DNA of 64,000 nucleotides. Origin: CALGYY01 sp963678485 (GTDB lineage: Bacteria > Bacteroidota > Bacteroidia > Bacteroidales > CAIWKO01). Position 1 is the stretch's first letter, and each line of letters begins with the position of its first letter. The notes below the pieces were generated by a model. It was not told the DNA's origin. It did no database searches and saw only the letters and a list, made by a program, of their open reading frames with translations. The position numbers were made by a program, and so were the translations under genes. This document shows positions 35,625 to 46,020 of this stretch, one piece after another. The stretch lies in the NCBI GenBank assembly GCA_963678485.1, contig OY782882.1:3224001-3288000 (forward strand), read 5' to 3'.

Positions 35625-36308
35625 CTAGACTGAATGATTATTTGAAATATCCTTCAGGTTCACTAAGCCCTTTTTAATCGCATAAACCACCAGCGAGATT
35701 GAGTTCTTCGAACGGGTCTTGTCGAGGATATTTGCGCGGTGACCATCCACAGTCCTTGGGCTGATATTCAGCTCTCCGGCTATTTCATGATTGGCAAGTC
35801 CTTTACAAATCAGATTCAATACTTCCAGTTCGCGTGATGATAGTTTATCAGGATTATCCAAAGGTACAATAGTGTCCTTGGTCATGATGTAATTCCTTTT
35901 TACCAAATCTTTCAGTAAGGCTTCGGAGAAATAATTCTTTTCTTCGAGAACAGATTGAATGGCTTTTTCAATTTCAGATTTATCAGAATTCTTCAGCAGA
36001 TAAGCCACAGCTCCTGCATTCAGTGAAAGCGAAAAATGTTCTTCGTCGCCCGACATACTTAACACTACAACTTTAAGATCAGGATATTTTTGCAAGGCCA
36101 GGCGGGTGGCATCAATGCCGTTCATTTCCGGCATTTTAATGTCCATGAAAATTATATCGGGGTGGTGCAATTCGAGCAGATCAAGAAACTCTTTACCGTT
36201 AGAGGCTTCAGCAACTACTTTGATGTTAGGGATCTCATTCAGCAACAACTTTAAACCATCACGAAAAATCTTGTGGTCATCAACAATAATCGTCTGTTGG
36301 ATTTTCAT
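35625..36308 (-). CDS. NarL/FixJ-type response regulator
   Basis: A 227-residue regulator starting at ATG 36308; a TTG at 36350 would place the start next to the promoter box and adds residues outside the family. The receiver domain (1 to about 120) has DD at 10-11, phospho-acceptor Asp 56 in IIFMDIKMP and the usual Lys in YLLKNSDK. A LuxR-type HTH follows (about 155-220, LSSRELEVLNLICKGLANHEIAGEL). It is expected to bind DNA as a phosphorylated dimer. No histidine kinase lies next to it in the window, so the partner is unknown. Confidence 0.9.
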   Translation of the reverse strand: MKIQQTIIVDDHKIFRDGLKLLLNEIPNIKVVAEASNGKEFLDLLELHHPDIIFMDIKMPEMNGIDATRLALQKYPDLKVVVLSMSGDEEHFSLSLNAGAVAYLLKNSDKSEIEKAIQSVLEEKNYFSEALLKDLVKRNYIMTKDTIVPLDNPDKLSSRELEVLNLICKGLANHEIAGELNISPRTVDGHRANILDKTRSKNSISLVVYAIKKGLVNLKDISNNHSV

Positions 36309-36357
36309 AAGTTTTTTGAGTTTGAATAATTCAGCAACAATAATACGCAATTCTTTG

Positions 36358-36365
36358 CAAAAATA
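36358..36365 (-). promoter_or_regulatory. -7 promoter box for the response regulator gene
   Basis: Minus-strand TATTTTTG fits TAnnTTTG; transcription would start near 36351, about 43 bases before the ATG at 36308. Confidence 0.45.
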
Positions 36366-36404
36366 GTCAAATAATCAGCAAGAAATCAAGCTTAATAAAT
36401 GATT

Positions 36405-36433
36405 AACAAAAAAATAAGCCCCGTTAAGGGGCT
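36405..36433 (-). terminator. Terminator of the macroglobulin gene
   Basis: Minus-strand stem AGCCCC / GGGGCT with a short loop, followed by a T-rich run, 15 bases after the stop at 36448. Confidence 0.75.
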
Positions 36434-36447
36434 CATTTTACGTCTTT

Positions 36448-39400
36448 TCATTCCTCAACTTTGACCCGTATTCCTTCGGAGTGTGAGGTAAATTCCGGTG
36501 CGTACATACATTGGATGCTGGTCACCCCATTCGAGAAATCCCCCTTATGTGTGACGAACATCGGATACTCGAAAACGTAGGTACCTTTAGGCAGCCAGTT
36601 GAAAAAGAAATTAGTGGCTGCATCTTTAGTGCTTTCGTAATAGCCGAGTCCATCTTGGTATTTGTACTGGGAAATGACATTGGTTGGCTCGAAGCCTGAA
36701 GCACGCATATCCTTCATGTGTACGTATTCCATATCGCGGTCAACGCGCAGTTCAATACGGACCTTGAGTTTATCACCGACTTTCAGTTTAGTATCGGCAT
36801 TGATTGGTTCGAGTAAGGGTCCGGTTGAGGTATTGGTAACACGGAATAGCTTTTTCTCAAGCTTTAGTGGAGTCTCTGCAGGAGTGATTTTGTCGAGCTG
36901 TTCGAAATATTGCCAGTAAATAGCTCCCCATGCAACACCATCGTCGGTCTTTGTAACGGTAATGTTTCCCATTTCTGGTTTAACATCATTGCCGCTCCAT
37001 GAAGTTTTGAAATATCCTGTTCCGGCTTCAACTTTTACACCTTCCAGTTTCATGGGGTCAATTTGCTGACTACCTAAGGTCACCTGAACTAGGGAAGAGC
37101 TCGCTAAACGGTCGGTTCCGCGCAACAATAATGCGTAACAGGCCTCTGCCGTGGCTTTAGTGGTTTTCCAATCCTGCGTTTGTTTTTGTTTCAATAACCA
37201 GATTTTCATTTCTTCTACGGATTGCTGATCATTGGCAACTTCATCAAAACATTCAATCAACAAAGACATGGTTTCTATCGGTGCCTGATACCAGTAGTAT
37301 CCCGCACGAACATCTCTCCAGTACATGCCCATTTCATCGTTGTGAATCGCTTTTTCTTTGAGCGATTTGATGATGTCAGCAGCAGTCGTCGGATCCTCAT
37401 ACCGCGAAAGCGCCAAGGCAATCATGCCCTGAGCATACAAGCCTGATTCCAGCCAGTACTTTTTTGCCTGTCCTTTGAAATAGTTAAAGGCATCCTTGTT
37501 ATTGTCATTGATTGGAATGTCTTTGAAATAGCTTCTTGCATATAGATATTGAATTTGCGTATATCCAATATGATTTTCATCCATCGTTTTAGGATACCAG
37601 CGCTGGATATCTTTGTAGTCTTCACGAATGCGATCGTCGAGATATTTTACGGCCTGACTTACCATATTCCATGTTGAGGTATTGGCACGAATGTCCTTTA
37701 CACCCAAGTGATCGAGGTGACCAAACCCAGTAACAATGTACTGTGTTATGTAGCGGTCATCCGGCATACCATCGAACCATGACCAGCCACCGTTGGAGGT
37801 TTGTTTCTTCTGGAGTTTAACCATGGCGCGTTGCAGTTCATTGCCCATAGTATTCAAGTCGAAGAGCAGCGCAATACGCTGTTTGCGTTCTGTTTCATCT
37901 TTTGATTCCAATACCCAGGGCGTTTCTTCAAGAATGAGTGCTTTTAGTTCCTGATTCTTTTCCAGATTCGAAAGCAAGGCATCGGGCGTAAAGTTCTTCC
38001 AGCTGTCGAACACCTGCTTAATACGTGGATTCGAGTTGGCAATATATGAAGCCAGACTGTTTGCATAAAAGCGATTGAACACCTGTTCTGAACATTCGTA
38101 AGGATATTCCATTAAATACGGTAATGCCTGCACTGCATACCATGCAGGATTGGAGGAATATTCCAGTGTGAGTTTGTGTTGACGCAGTGTGCTTGAATTA
38201 CCCGAATTCAATAGCTTGTCGAAGGTGAACGTCTTGGTTTGTTTTCCATTTATGGGCAATGGCAAGGTCTCGGTGACCAGCATTCTATTGGTAAGAACTG
38301 GTACAGCCATCTCTTCACCGTCGCTATGGGTGCCTGCTTTCGCAATGATGCGATAAGTGATTGCTCCAATCCCTTCTGGGATGGATACTTCCCAACTCAT
38401 GGCCGTGCTTTTTCCTGCGAGCAGAGTAAATGACTGCGAAGGGGTTTGTAGTTTCATTGCCACATCAATAGATTGCATGGTAGTGGCATCAAAGAACTGC
38501 AAGGTAGCTTCTCCGCTTAGGTCTTTATCGGAAACGTTAGAGATTTTTGCACTAAAAAAGATTTTATCGTTTTCACGGAAAAAGCGGGGTGCATTGGGAA
38601 CCACCATGAGCTCTTTTTGTGTGACGAGTTCGCGTTGAATCATCCCGGACTTAAGATCCTTGGTGTGCGCAAAAGCCATCATTTTCCAACGTGTGAGCGA
38701 TTCGGGAACGGTGAATTTTATGATAATCTCACCTTTCTCGTTTGTCACAAGGTGGGGAAAGAAAAAGGCTGTCTCGTTAAAGTTACTACGGACTTGCACT
38801 GCCCCGCCTTGATCCTTACCTTGTTCTCCGCTTTGTTCCTTTGGTTTTGCTTCTACGGGTAAATTGACAATTTTTTGATCTCCATCAATCGACTTATCTG
38901 CTGCTGGCGCTGGAGGTGCGCTCTCGGCAAAACCGTCCATTGTGATTTCCGAAACCATTCCGGTTGCATTCTGAACACTCGAGAAGCGACCTGGCATACC
39001 TTTATATGTGTAGTACTGATTGTTTCCGTAGAAGCTGTATCCAAACCAATTTAAATAATCATAATACCGATTCACTGATTGTGGTGGATCAGTGATAATC
39101 TTTCTGTATGTTTCTGAGGTTGCAGTGGTGAAGGCATAATTATCAGTCCAACTCAGCGACAGCCATGAATAATTCAATATATTAAAGTACCATGAATTTG
39201 TTCTGAAGGCGTCCAGTGACGCATCATACATTGTTGCTACCATTTCGGCCATAGCTTTATCGCCCTTTGGACCCTTTAATATCAATTTCCATTCTTCCTG
39301 CTGTCCGGGCAATAGCTTATCGCGGAAACTTTCGAATTGTATATCCAGTACTTTATCTGAATGTGATACACTTACCAATTGATCCTGGCGATATATGCGA

Positions 39401-42400
39401 TTGTTTTTAATAAAGGTAAGATGATAGGCGAAATTGCCGCGGTATTCCTCCAATACGGGAATCTCAAATTGTTTCATGGTTTGCTGCATATCTAGCCATT
39501 CGGTTTTGATAATTGCACCATGGTGTTCAATCTCGTAGAGGACTTTTATTTTGTCATACGCTGTTCCATAAAGGAACGAAGCTTTTTCGCCCGGCTCTGC
39601 GATGTATTTTTGATTGCTGAACCAGGAGGCCGCAACCACCGGAATTTTCTTGTCTTCGCTACTATATACAGTGAAGTATTTTCTCGATTCGACATCCGTA
39701 CCGTATTTGTCTTTCGCACTAATTACCAGCATATACATTCCTGATGGCCACTTAGAGCAATCGGGTTTTAATATAGAATCTTTAGCTGTATTCAGTGATA
39801 AATCAAGGCTCAGATTCCCCTTGCTATAATTGTAAATACTGTTTTCGTCTGCGTAAATGTCGTAAGGAAAGGCTTGATAATACTCGTCTTTTGAGAGGAT
39901 GTGCCGATCGGTTTGGCTCCAAAGGCGATCGCGGAAAATGCGATCGGGTGAATTCAATGCCCAGATTTTAATAGTGACATCACTGTGTTCTGTTTCTCCG
40001 CTGAAGTTTGTGGTGGAAATTTTAAATTCATTCTTTGCTTTGCTGTCAACCGTTTCCGGTATAATCACATCTACTAATAATGCAGTGTATCCAACGCTGA
40101 CATAGGAAACCGCTGAATGAGTTTCACCATTAATATCTGTTACATCAGCATAAATTGTATAATCAAATACTGCTTTGTATTCTTTCGAGATGGACTCATC
40201 GGGAATAGCAGGAAATTTAATGGTGAATTTTCCATCATCATTGGTACTTAGTTCTCCATGTGCAATCTCCATCGATGGTGATGACGGACAATACCAACCC
40301 CACCAATATCCCCAATATGGGAAGCGGCCTTCGCGAACTATGCGATAACTCACTTTTGCTCCATCAATCGCATTGCCCGCATAAGCTTTGGCAAGGCCAG
40401 TTACACTGATTTCATCGTTGAGTTTGAATGTTCCTTTAATCGGTTCAAATGTCGTTTCAAATTTTGGTCGCTTGTATTCTTCAACAGAAAAATAGGCTGT
40501 TCCATAATTATCTGTAATGTGCATTTGTCCTGTAAGTCCGGTGGACGGTGCAGTAAAGGTTCCGCTGAAAGTCCCGTATTCATTACTGATTACATGTACC
40601 GAGGAAACCAATTGATAATTCACATCATAAAGATCTACCTGTAAACTTTCATTAGGTTTAATCTCATACTTTGTTCCAGTCTGCTGCATCAACAAGCCTT
40701 TGAAATAGATGGTCTGGCCCGGTCTGTAAATAGCCCGATCGAGGAAATACTGACTCACCAGCCGAGGTTCGTTGTTCGCCTCGTACGATGGATACTGATA
40801 GAAATATGAGTTCGACGAAAACTTATCATTACCTAAAGAAAAATCAGCATAGAAATATTTGTAATCGTAGTTTTTCGTTGTATATGGCGGTACTTCGAAA
40901 TAGCCGTTTTCGTTAGTGATAAACGATTTATATTTATTGTATTCGTAAAGACGAGTATTGTAATTATACTCCCTTGAATAGGTTTCAACTTTTACATCTT
41001 TTAATGGAAGTCCCGTGGTACGGTTCATTACGTAAAAATCCATAGACCCATTGTCTTTTCTACGCGAAACGAAGCTAAGGTTTGTTACCCAACAGCTGCT
41101 ATATGTTACAGTACGATCGTTGTAAGAAAAATTCTTATTATCTGAAACCAGAATGATGTATAATCCTTCACTCAGGGCAGGCAATTTAATTTCTGTTGAG
41201 TGGCGCTGAAAATCGCCATCATCGGGCAAAGCCTGAGACCAGCTTGTATCGGCTTTCATGCCGAGATATTCCTTAACAAGATCTTCCGAATAATATTTCT
41301 CTATTAATTTTTTATTTTTTTCAGGATCGATACGGATGGCTCTAATAAATATTTCAGGAGCATTTTTATAATCAACCCGTGCACGGAAGGCTTGTTGCGG
41401 AATATTGGCCAATTCCGTTGTTAGTGAAATTTCAGTCAATTTAATTTGATAACGAAGCACTTCGCAATTTTGTGCACCATCACTTCCTTTGTGACGATTG
41501 ATGGCCTGATCACAAATCTCAACAGCAGTTTTTAAATCCCAACGGGTACTGGTATCGCCGAAAGGCACATATTTAGAGCCACTCACAAGATATCGGTTGG
41601 CTATGGCATAGGAAACATCGGTAGAATAAGGTGAACTCAAATATTGTTTTTCCAGTTGCACCAGGGCTTGTAATTCCAGTTTGTCCTTATCAGGAATGAG
41701 GCTATTTTGGTGACAAAAGGCTAATCGTTTAATCTCGACATCAATCAGTGCTCTTGGGTCAGCATCGTTCTGATGAAATGCGCATAAATCCTGGAATAAC
41801 TTCACCGTGAAATACTGCAAGGCAAAGGTATCTGGCGTGCTGATTTTTTTCTGAAGGAAAACAGATAAAGATGCCAAATAATCGGGATCGCGCATTTCGA
41901 AGGTATTGGCTGGTTGTGAGATGCCGGTCTCTGCCGTAGAAAAGAAATCAATTGCACGATTGGCCAGAAAATCATATAGGGTGGGACGAAATTCCTGAGA
42001 ATGATCGTAAACAATGAGAATCGGATTGAAGGATTTGAGGTCAACCTTTTTCAGGGATTCCGGGCTTTCCAGTGAAGACACATAATGCGAAATCACTTGA
42101 TCAATTAAATCACGTGCAGTCCATGTGTGTATATCTTCCTTAACAAAATTCACTGTTTGCGTGCGATTCAGAAAATTGTAACGATTCGATTGGTAATAAC
42201 TCCAATACAATTCGGCAATCATGGAATGCAAAATAGCTTTTATGTTTCCCTGCTCATTTTTTAGCTCTAGTTTCAATGTGTCAATGGAGCGAACCAGATA
42301 GTCTTCCTGATAATCCGATTCCAACCGCAGTTTATAAAGGATGGCCTTTAAGAATTGCGGACTGTTTTGTTTTGCTTTCGCATCATTATAGATGAAGCGC

Positions 42401-42591
42401 ACTGTAACTAGGGCCGATTGAGGCAGCCCTTTGTCAACAAGGGAATCCACAATCTTCCATTCTTTGGTATAATCCGGTGGTGTTTTTTGCATGATAACGG
42501 GATCTGAAATGTGCTTAGTGGTGTTTGCTGCAATGCTGGCTGTTAGCGACAACGAGAGTATAACACCGCAAAGGAATTTGAGTAATTTCAT
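36448..42591 (-). CDS. Alpha-2-macroglobulin family protein
   Basis: A 2047-residue periplasmic or surface protein starting at ATG 42591 (signal peptide MKLLKFLCGVILSLSLTASIAA, no lipobox). Residues about 30-430 are helical and TPR-like. Macroglobulin MG domains follow; VSQYFLDRAIYRPGQTIYFKGL marks the MG2 entry. A proline/alanine-rich bait-like linker lies near 1215-1265, then the A2M core beginning TAFFFPHLVTNEKGEI. The thioester motif is YECSEQ with Cys near residue 1500, followed by the alpha-alpha toroid. Bacterial A2Ms trap attacking proteases through this thioester. Unlike E. coli YfhM it has no lipid anchor and is not next to a pbpC gene. A terminator follows. Confidence 0.93.
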   Translation of the reverse strand: MKLLKFLCGVILSLSLTASIAANTTKHISDPVIMQKTPPDYTKEWKIVDSLVDKGLPQSALVTVRFIYNDAKAKQNSPQFLKAILYKLRLESDYQEDYLVRSIDTLKLELKNEQGNIKAILHSMIAELYWSYYQSNRYNFLNRTQTVNFVKEDIHTWTARDLIDQVISHYVSSLESPESLKKVDLKSFNPILIVYDHSQEFRPTLYDFLANRAIDFFSTAETGISQPANTFEMRDPDYLASLSVFLQKKISTPDTFALQYFTVKLFQDLCAFHQNDADPRALIDVEIKRLAFCHQNSLIPDKDKLELQALVQLEKQYLSSPYSTDVSYAIANRYLVSGSKYVPFGDTSTRWDLKTAVEICDQAINRHKGSDGAQNCEVLRYQIKLTEISLTTELANIPQQAFRARVDYKNAPEIFIRAIRIDPEKNKKLIEKYYSEDLVKEYLGMKADTSWSQALPDDGDFQRHSTEIKLPALSEGLYIILVSDNKNFSYNDRTVTYSSCWVTNLSFVSRRKDNGSMDFYVMNRTTGLPLKDVKVETYSREYNYNTRLYEYNKYKSFITNENGYFEVPPYTTKNYDYKYFYADFSLGNDKFSSNSYFYQYPSYEANNEPRLVSQYFLDRAIYRPGQTIYFKGLLMQQTGTKYEIKPNESLQVDLYDVNYQLVSSVHVISNEYGTFSGTFTAPSTGLTGQMHITDNYGTAYFSVEEYKRPKFETTFEPIKGTFKLNDEISVTGLAKAYAGNAIDGAKVSYRIVREGRFPYWGYWWGWYCPSSPSMEIAHGELSTNDDGKFTIKFPAIPDESISKEYKAVFDYTIYADVTDINGETHSAVSYVSVGYTALLVDVIIPETVDSKAKNEFKISTTNFSGETEHSDVTIKIWALNSPDRIFRDRLWSQTDRHILSKDEYYQAFPYDIYADENSIYNYSKGNLSLDLSLNTAKDSILKPDCSKWPSGMYMLVISAKDKYGTDVESRKYFTVYSSEDKKIPVVAASWFSNQKYIAEPGEKASFLYGTAYDKIKVLYEIEHHGAIIKTEWLDMQQTMKQFEIPVLEEYRGNFAYHLTFIKNNRIYRQDQLVSVSHSDKVLDIQFESFRDKLLPGQQEEWKLILKGPKGDKAMAEMVATMYDASLDAFRTNSWYFNILNYSWLSLSWTDNYAFTTATSETYRKIITDPPQSVNRYYDYLNWFGYSFYGNNQYYTYKGMPGRFSSVQNATGMVSEITMDGFAESAPPAPAADKSIDGDQKIVNLPVEAKPKEQSGEQGKDQGGAVQVRSNFNETAFFFPHLVTNEKGEIIIKFTVPESLTRWKMMAFAHTKDLKSGMIQRELVTQKELMVVPNAPRFFRENDKIFFSAKISNVSDKDLSGEATLQFFDATTMQSIDVAMKLQTPSQSFTLLAGKSTAMSWEVSIPEGIGAITYRIIAKAGTHSDGEEMAVPVLTNRMLVTETLPLPINGKQTKTFTFDKLLNSGNSSTLRQHKLTLEYSSNPAWYAVQALPYLMEYPYECSEQVFNRFYANSLASYIANSNPRIKQVFDSWKNFTPDALLSNLEKNQELKALILEETPWVLESKDETERKQRIALLFDLNTMGNELQRAMVKLQKKQTSNGGWSWFDGMPDDRYITQYIVTGFGHLDHLGVKDIRANTSTWNMVSQAVKYLDDRIREDYKDIQRWYPKTMDENHIGYTQIQYLYARSYFKDIPINDNNKDAFNYFKGQAKKYWLESGLYAQGMIALALSRYEDPTTAADIIKSLKEKAIHNDEMGMYWRDVRAGYYWYQAPIETMSLLIECFDEVANDQQSVEEMKIWLLKQKQTQDWKTTKATAEACYALLLRGTDRLASSSLVQVTLGSQQIDPMKLEGVKVEAGTGYFKTSWSGNDVKPEMGNITVTKTDDGVAWGAIYWQYFEQLDKITPAETPLKLEKKLFRVTNTSTGPLLEPINADTKLKVGDKLKVRIELRVDRDMEYVHMKDMRASGFEPTNVISQYKYQDGLGYYESTKDAATNFFFNWLPKGTYVFEYPMFVTHKGDFSNGVTSIQCMYAPEFTSHSEGIRVKVEE

Positions 42592-42911
42592 GGTGATAAA
42601 TTTTAATGAGTAAAGGTAATGAGGTCGCATTACGAATTGTAAAATTAAGAATTAGGAGCGAGGAAGTGATAAATTTCATAATAAATATGTAAGTGGGTGA
42701 TGAGGTGGTTGTTGAAACGCTGCTGCCTTCCTGATTCCTGTATGCATTTTAAATTTCGAAAATTAAAGAAGAACAGCATCAACATATTGATCATTGTAAG
42801 ATGTTTTCAATGGACTTATAAAAAGAGAACAGCAATTATACTTCATCGGTTACTTCACTTTACTCAATTTGTTTTTGTAGTTTTGTTACTGAAACTTCAA
42901 ACCCTTATAAC
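42592..42911. other. Divergent intergenic region with a plus-strand promoter
   Basis: About 320 bases between the macroglobulin start and the lipoprotein ATG. TAGTTTTG at 42878-42885 fits the -7 consensus, 27 bases before ATG 42912. No clear box for the macroglobulin gene and no additional gene were seen. Confidence 0.5.
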
Positions 42912-44399
42912 ATGAGAAAGATTTTTATTCCTGTTTTGTGCCTGTCTAGCCTTCTGGCATGTTCACTATTGCCCGGTTGTGGTGGCGGTTCTGACAACAA
43001 TCAGGGCGATAGCAAAGACTCCACAATAGTTGAAAAACCTAAGCCTATACCGGCAGATGCCGTGTTTTTGAGCGGTTTGTATGCCACATCAACCAATACA
43101 CCGTATAGTGATTTTAGTCCGGAAAATCTGTTTGATGGAACTGATAAATTTTGGGCAACGATGCCAGGTGCAGGTCCCGACGAAGGTGTGATGTTATACT
43201 TTGATGGTATCGAGGCGCCCGCCAGCATGGAAGTAAAGTTTATGAACGATTCTACACTCGAAAATATTAAAGCCATAGAACTCTATGTAAATGGTGCCAT
43301 GGTGAAAATTCTCAGTCCTGATTCCAATGTCTTCAGCAGTTTTGAAGGTTCGTTGAATTCTGTTTTTCTGAGGATAAAGGAAGCCGGGAAGACTCAGAGT
43401 AAAACAGTAGATGTAGATGGAGACGGAATGGAATACACTGCCGTTAGATATGTGTCCAAAAAACCTGTTGGTATTAACGAAATTATATTCAAGGATAAGG
43501 CAGGAAAAAAACTCGATGTGTTGCCATTAAAATCGTTAAAAGGTCAATTGGCGGCCTCTTCGATACTTTTGCCTGAAGAAGCATATACGCCCGATTTTCT
43601 GTTTGATTCGCGTACTGATTTTGGATGGGCTGAGGGCAACAAGGAGGGCAGCGGTCTGAATGAGACGCTCACCTTTAAATTCGACGCACCTCAGAACATC
43701 AGCAAAATCAAGATATGGAACGGATTTCAGCGCTCCACCGAACATTTTCAAAAGAACGCGCGAGTAAAACAATTCGAGTTTGGCACTCCGGGAAACATGT
43801 CTTCCTATTCGCTTGCTGATGATATGAAACCACAGGTGATTGCTTTAAAACAGGCTCTTTCAGGAAAAGAATTTGTGTTGAAAATTACTGATATTTATAA
43901 AGGTGCCAGTTATACTGACCTTGTGATAAGTGAGTTGATGTTTTACACTGATTACGGTTGGTCGATCATAAACAGCGGCGGGGTTGAGCAGCGCAAACAA
44001 ACCTTGGTAAATAAAATTAAAGGCAGCGTGCTTGACGGAATTGTTGATCATTGGTTTTATGACGAGATGCTGAATTATGGGAATTGGGACAATATCAGCA
44101 TGACCTCTATCATTCTTCGTTCAAATCAAAGTTTTGTGATTTGGACTGATAGTCATACTACATCAAAAAACACAGAAGCAGTAAGTAATGTGTATGACGG
44201 AAATTGGGAATTGGTAAGTGCAACAAAAGATATGGCAAAAATTAAAATTTTCGGGAAACGTCGATTTGTTTCTCAAGGATATGGGACATATAAAGGAATT
44301 CAGAAACAAGACAGAGTCAGCATATTTAGTGATCAGCTGACGATAACACCTTCCATGATAAAAGGAGAGAAGTTTATCGAGCAGATACATTTGAAATAG
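42912..44399 (+). CDS. Lipoprotein with two discoidin-like (NADase-type glycan-binding) domains
   Basis: A 495-residue lipoprotein (lipobox LLPGC, Cys 23). Two beta-sandwich modules of the discoidin-like, NADase-type glycan-binding kind are visible: one about 50-200 (SDFSPENLFDGTDKFWATM, MLYFDG, IELYVNG) and one about 205-350 (YTPDFLFDSRTDFGWAEG, LTFKFDAPQNISKIKIWNG, NARVKQFEF, SELMFY). The last 145 residues form a separate domain with no recognised family. The modules suggest binding of sugars or surface polymers, inferred from family. The next gene starts 8 bases on, so the two are likely cotranscribed. Confidence 0.78.
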   Translation: MRKIFIPVLCLSSLLACSLLPGCGGGSDNNQGDSKDSTIVEKPKPIPADAVFLSGLYATSTNTPYSDFSPENLFDGTDKFWATMPGAGPDEGVMLYFDGIEAPASMEVKFMNDSTLENIKAIELYVNGAMVKILSPDSNVFSSFEGSLNSVFLRIKEAGKTQSKTVDVDGDGMEYTAVRYVSKKPVGINEIIFKDKAGKKLDVLPLKSLKGQLAASSILLPEEAYTPDFLFDSRTDFGWAEGNKEGSGLNETLTFKFDAPQNISKIKIWNGFQRSTEHFQKNARVKQFEFGTPGNMSSYSLADDMKPQVIALKQALSGKEFVLKITDIYKGASYTDLVISELMFYTDYGWSIINSGGVEQRKQTLVNKIKGSVLDGIVDHWFYDEMLNYGNWDNISMTSIILRSNQSFVIWTDSHTTSKNTEAVSNVYDGNWELVSATKDMAKIKIFGKRRFVSQGYGTYKGIQKQDRVSIFSDQLTITPSMIKGEKFIEQIHLK

Positions 44400-44407
44400 G
44401 CTGATTG

Positions 44408-45874
44408 ATGTTAGTGAATCCCCAAATAAAACGGCTGTTTCCAGCCGTTTTGCTTTTAATGTTGTTTGTTGCAGCCTTCATTCATGCATGGTTGGCATTA
44501 ACGCAAACGCCGTATGCAACCGGCTGGGATGCCTATTATTATCTGGTGCAGATTAAGGCAGTCATTGAAGAAGGCAGTATGCACAGCCCTGATTACTCAT
44601 TGTTTTATGGGTTAATGCTGCTGATAAAGTTTTTCGTTACTGATTATTTAATCGCATATAAGCTAACAGCAGCCTTTATTGCAGGATTGTATGTAGTAGC
44701 TTTATTTATTGCTGGCTGGCAGTTGGCGGTCAGTCATCGAAACTGGATTGCAATGCTTTGTGCAGTATTTGGAATTTTCAGTCCATCGGCAATATTTATG
44801 GATGTGTCATTTACTAAGGGTTTTCTTGGGATTGTCATGTTGATTTTCTTTATTGCTGCTCTACCAAAAGCCAGATGGTGGTTGATTCTTCTATTATTTG
44901 TGGCAACACTGCTTGCGCATCGATTGAGTGGTGCTGTAGCCTGTTTGTTTTTACTTCTTCATTACCTAAACAAGAGCAATTGGATCTTGCTATTATTAGG
45001 ACTGATGGCACTTCTGGCATTAATGGCCGTTTTGCCGGGTTCATTGCATATATTGGATGCAGCCCGCTTCAGCAATGAATTTCAGCACTCACCTCAATGG
45101 GCTTTTTGGTCCTTTGTGCAATTTTTTGGTTGGGAAAAGATTTCCACCCTATGGAGGCTGGAGTTGGTGCTTTCCGCGGTACTATTGCTTTTGTGGATAG
45201 TGAAGGAACTGTTTTGCTTTCGGCGGGCACATCAAAAATCGCTGAAGCTGGCGTTTTTTCTGACTTTCGTGATTTTGCTTTTTCCTTTTCTGATGTTTAA
45301 TGAAGAAGGTCCTGCCTTACGTTTTTTCCTGATGTATATGCTGCTTTGGCCGTTGATGCTTGTATTTATGGCCGATTGGATGAATCGCCCGTTGATTTTG
45401 GTAATGGTTATCGCTGCGTTGGTTGCTGCAAAAACATCTTATCGTGCGTATGATCCGGCGAAGTTTGATCCGCCATATGATATCTATGAGGCAGTGACCC
45501 AGCGAGTGCAGAAAGAAATTGATGAAAGGAAAACGGGTTTGGTCATTGTCCATAAAGCATTTGCCGAATATTTTACCTTCACCACAGGAATTGACGCCAT
45601 GCCCTGGGGCTCAGAAGAGAAGCCTGATTCCGCAAATATTTTGCGCATCAGCTATGGCATCGACCATATGGATTTTAAGCAATATCTTGATAGTACAGAA
45701 ATGACATCAGTAAAAAGGGTCGGAATTTCGTACTATTTATTACCTGAATATCTTTGGCAACAATTTACCAAACGGGCTGAGCTGTCTGAAGATAGTGCCC
45801 TCATCGAACTTATTAAAAGCCCTGAGAATCCATGGCAATTGCGGCCGGCCTTTATCATGCGAAGTCGTACATGA
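44408..45874 (+). CDS. Polytopic membrane protein, GT-C glycosyltransferase-like
   Basis: A 488-residue protein with about ten to twelve transmembrane helices in the first 370 residues and a soluble C-terminal domain. The first loop carries TGWDAYYYLVQIKA, the acidic-aromatic loop expected in GT-C-fold enzymes, which take sugar from lipid carriers. No closer family is recognised. ATG 44408 is preferred to a TTG one codon upstream. It follows the glycan-binding-type lipoprotein by 8 bases. A second GT-C-like protein lies at 49464-50741, beyond a secreted-fibre unit. Confidence 0.65.
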   Translation: MLVNPQIKRLFPAVLLLMLFVAAFIHAWLALTQTPYATGWDAYYYLVQIKAVIEEGSMHSPDYSLFYGLMLLIKFFVTDYLIAYKLTAAFIAGLYVVALFIAGWQLAVSHRNWIAMLCAVFGIFSPSAIFMDVSFTKGFLGIVMLIFFIAALPKARWWLILLLFVATLLAHRLSGAVACLFLLLHYLNKSNWILLLLGLMALLALMAVLPGSLHILDAARFSNEFQHSPQWAFWSFVQFFGWEKISTLWRLELVLSAVLLLLWIVKELFCFRRAHQKSLKLAFFLTFVILLFPFLMFNEEGPALRFFLMYMLLWPLMLVFMADWMNRPLILVMVIAALVAAKTSYRAYDPAKFDPPYDIYEAVTQRVQKEIDERKTGLVIVHKAFAEYFTFTTGIDAMPWGSEEKPDSANILRISYGIDHMDFKQYLDSTEMTSVKRVGISYYLLPEYLWQQFTKRAELSEDSALIELIKSPENPWQLRPAFIMRSRT

Positions 45875-45917
45875 ACGGCAAATATGTAGACAACTTTCAT
45901 TTTTTAACACTTTAGAA

Positions 45918-45949
45918 TTTGGCATACGCGGTAGGTTTTTGTACTTTTG
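45918..45949 (+). promoter_or_regulatory. Strong Bacteroidota promoter for the mini-CTD/collagen unit
   Basis: -33 TTTG (45918-45921), a 20-base spacer and -7 TACTTTTG (45942-45949): a close match to the Bacteroidota sigma-A consensus. The leader to ATG 46021 would be about 65 bases. Confidence 0.75.
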
Positions 45950-46020
45950 CATGTTAAAAATCTCTTAAAAGCTAAAAAGTTAGATAAAATACAGAAAAAC
46001 AATAATTTAAATTGAATATT

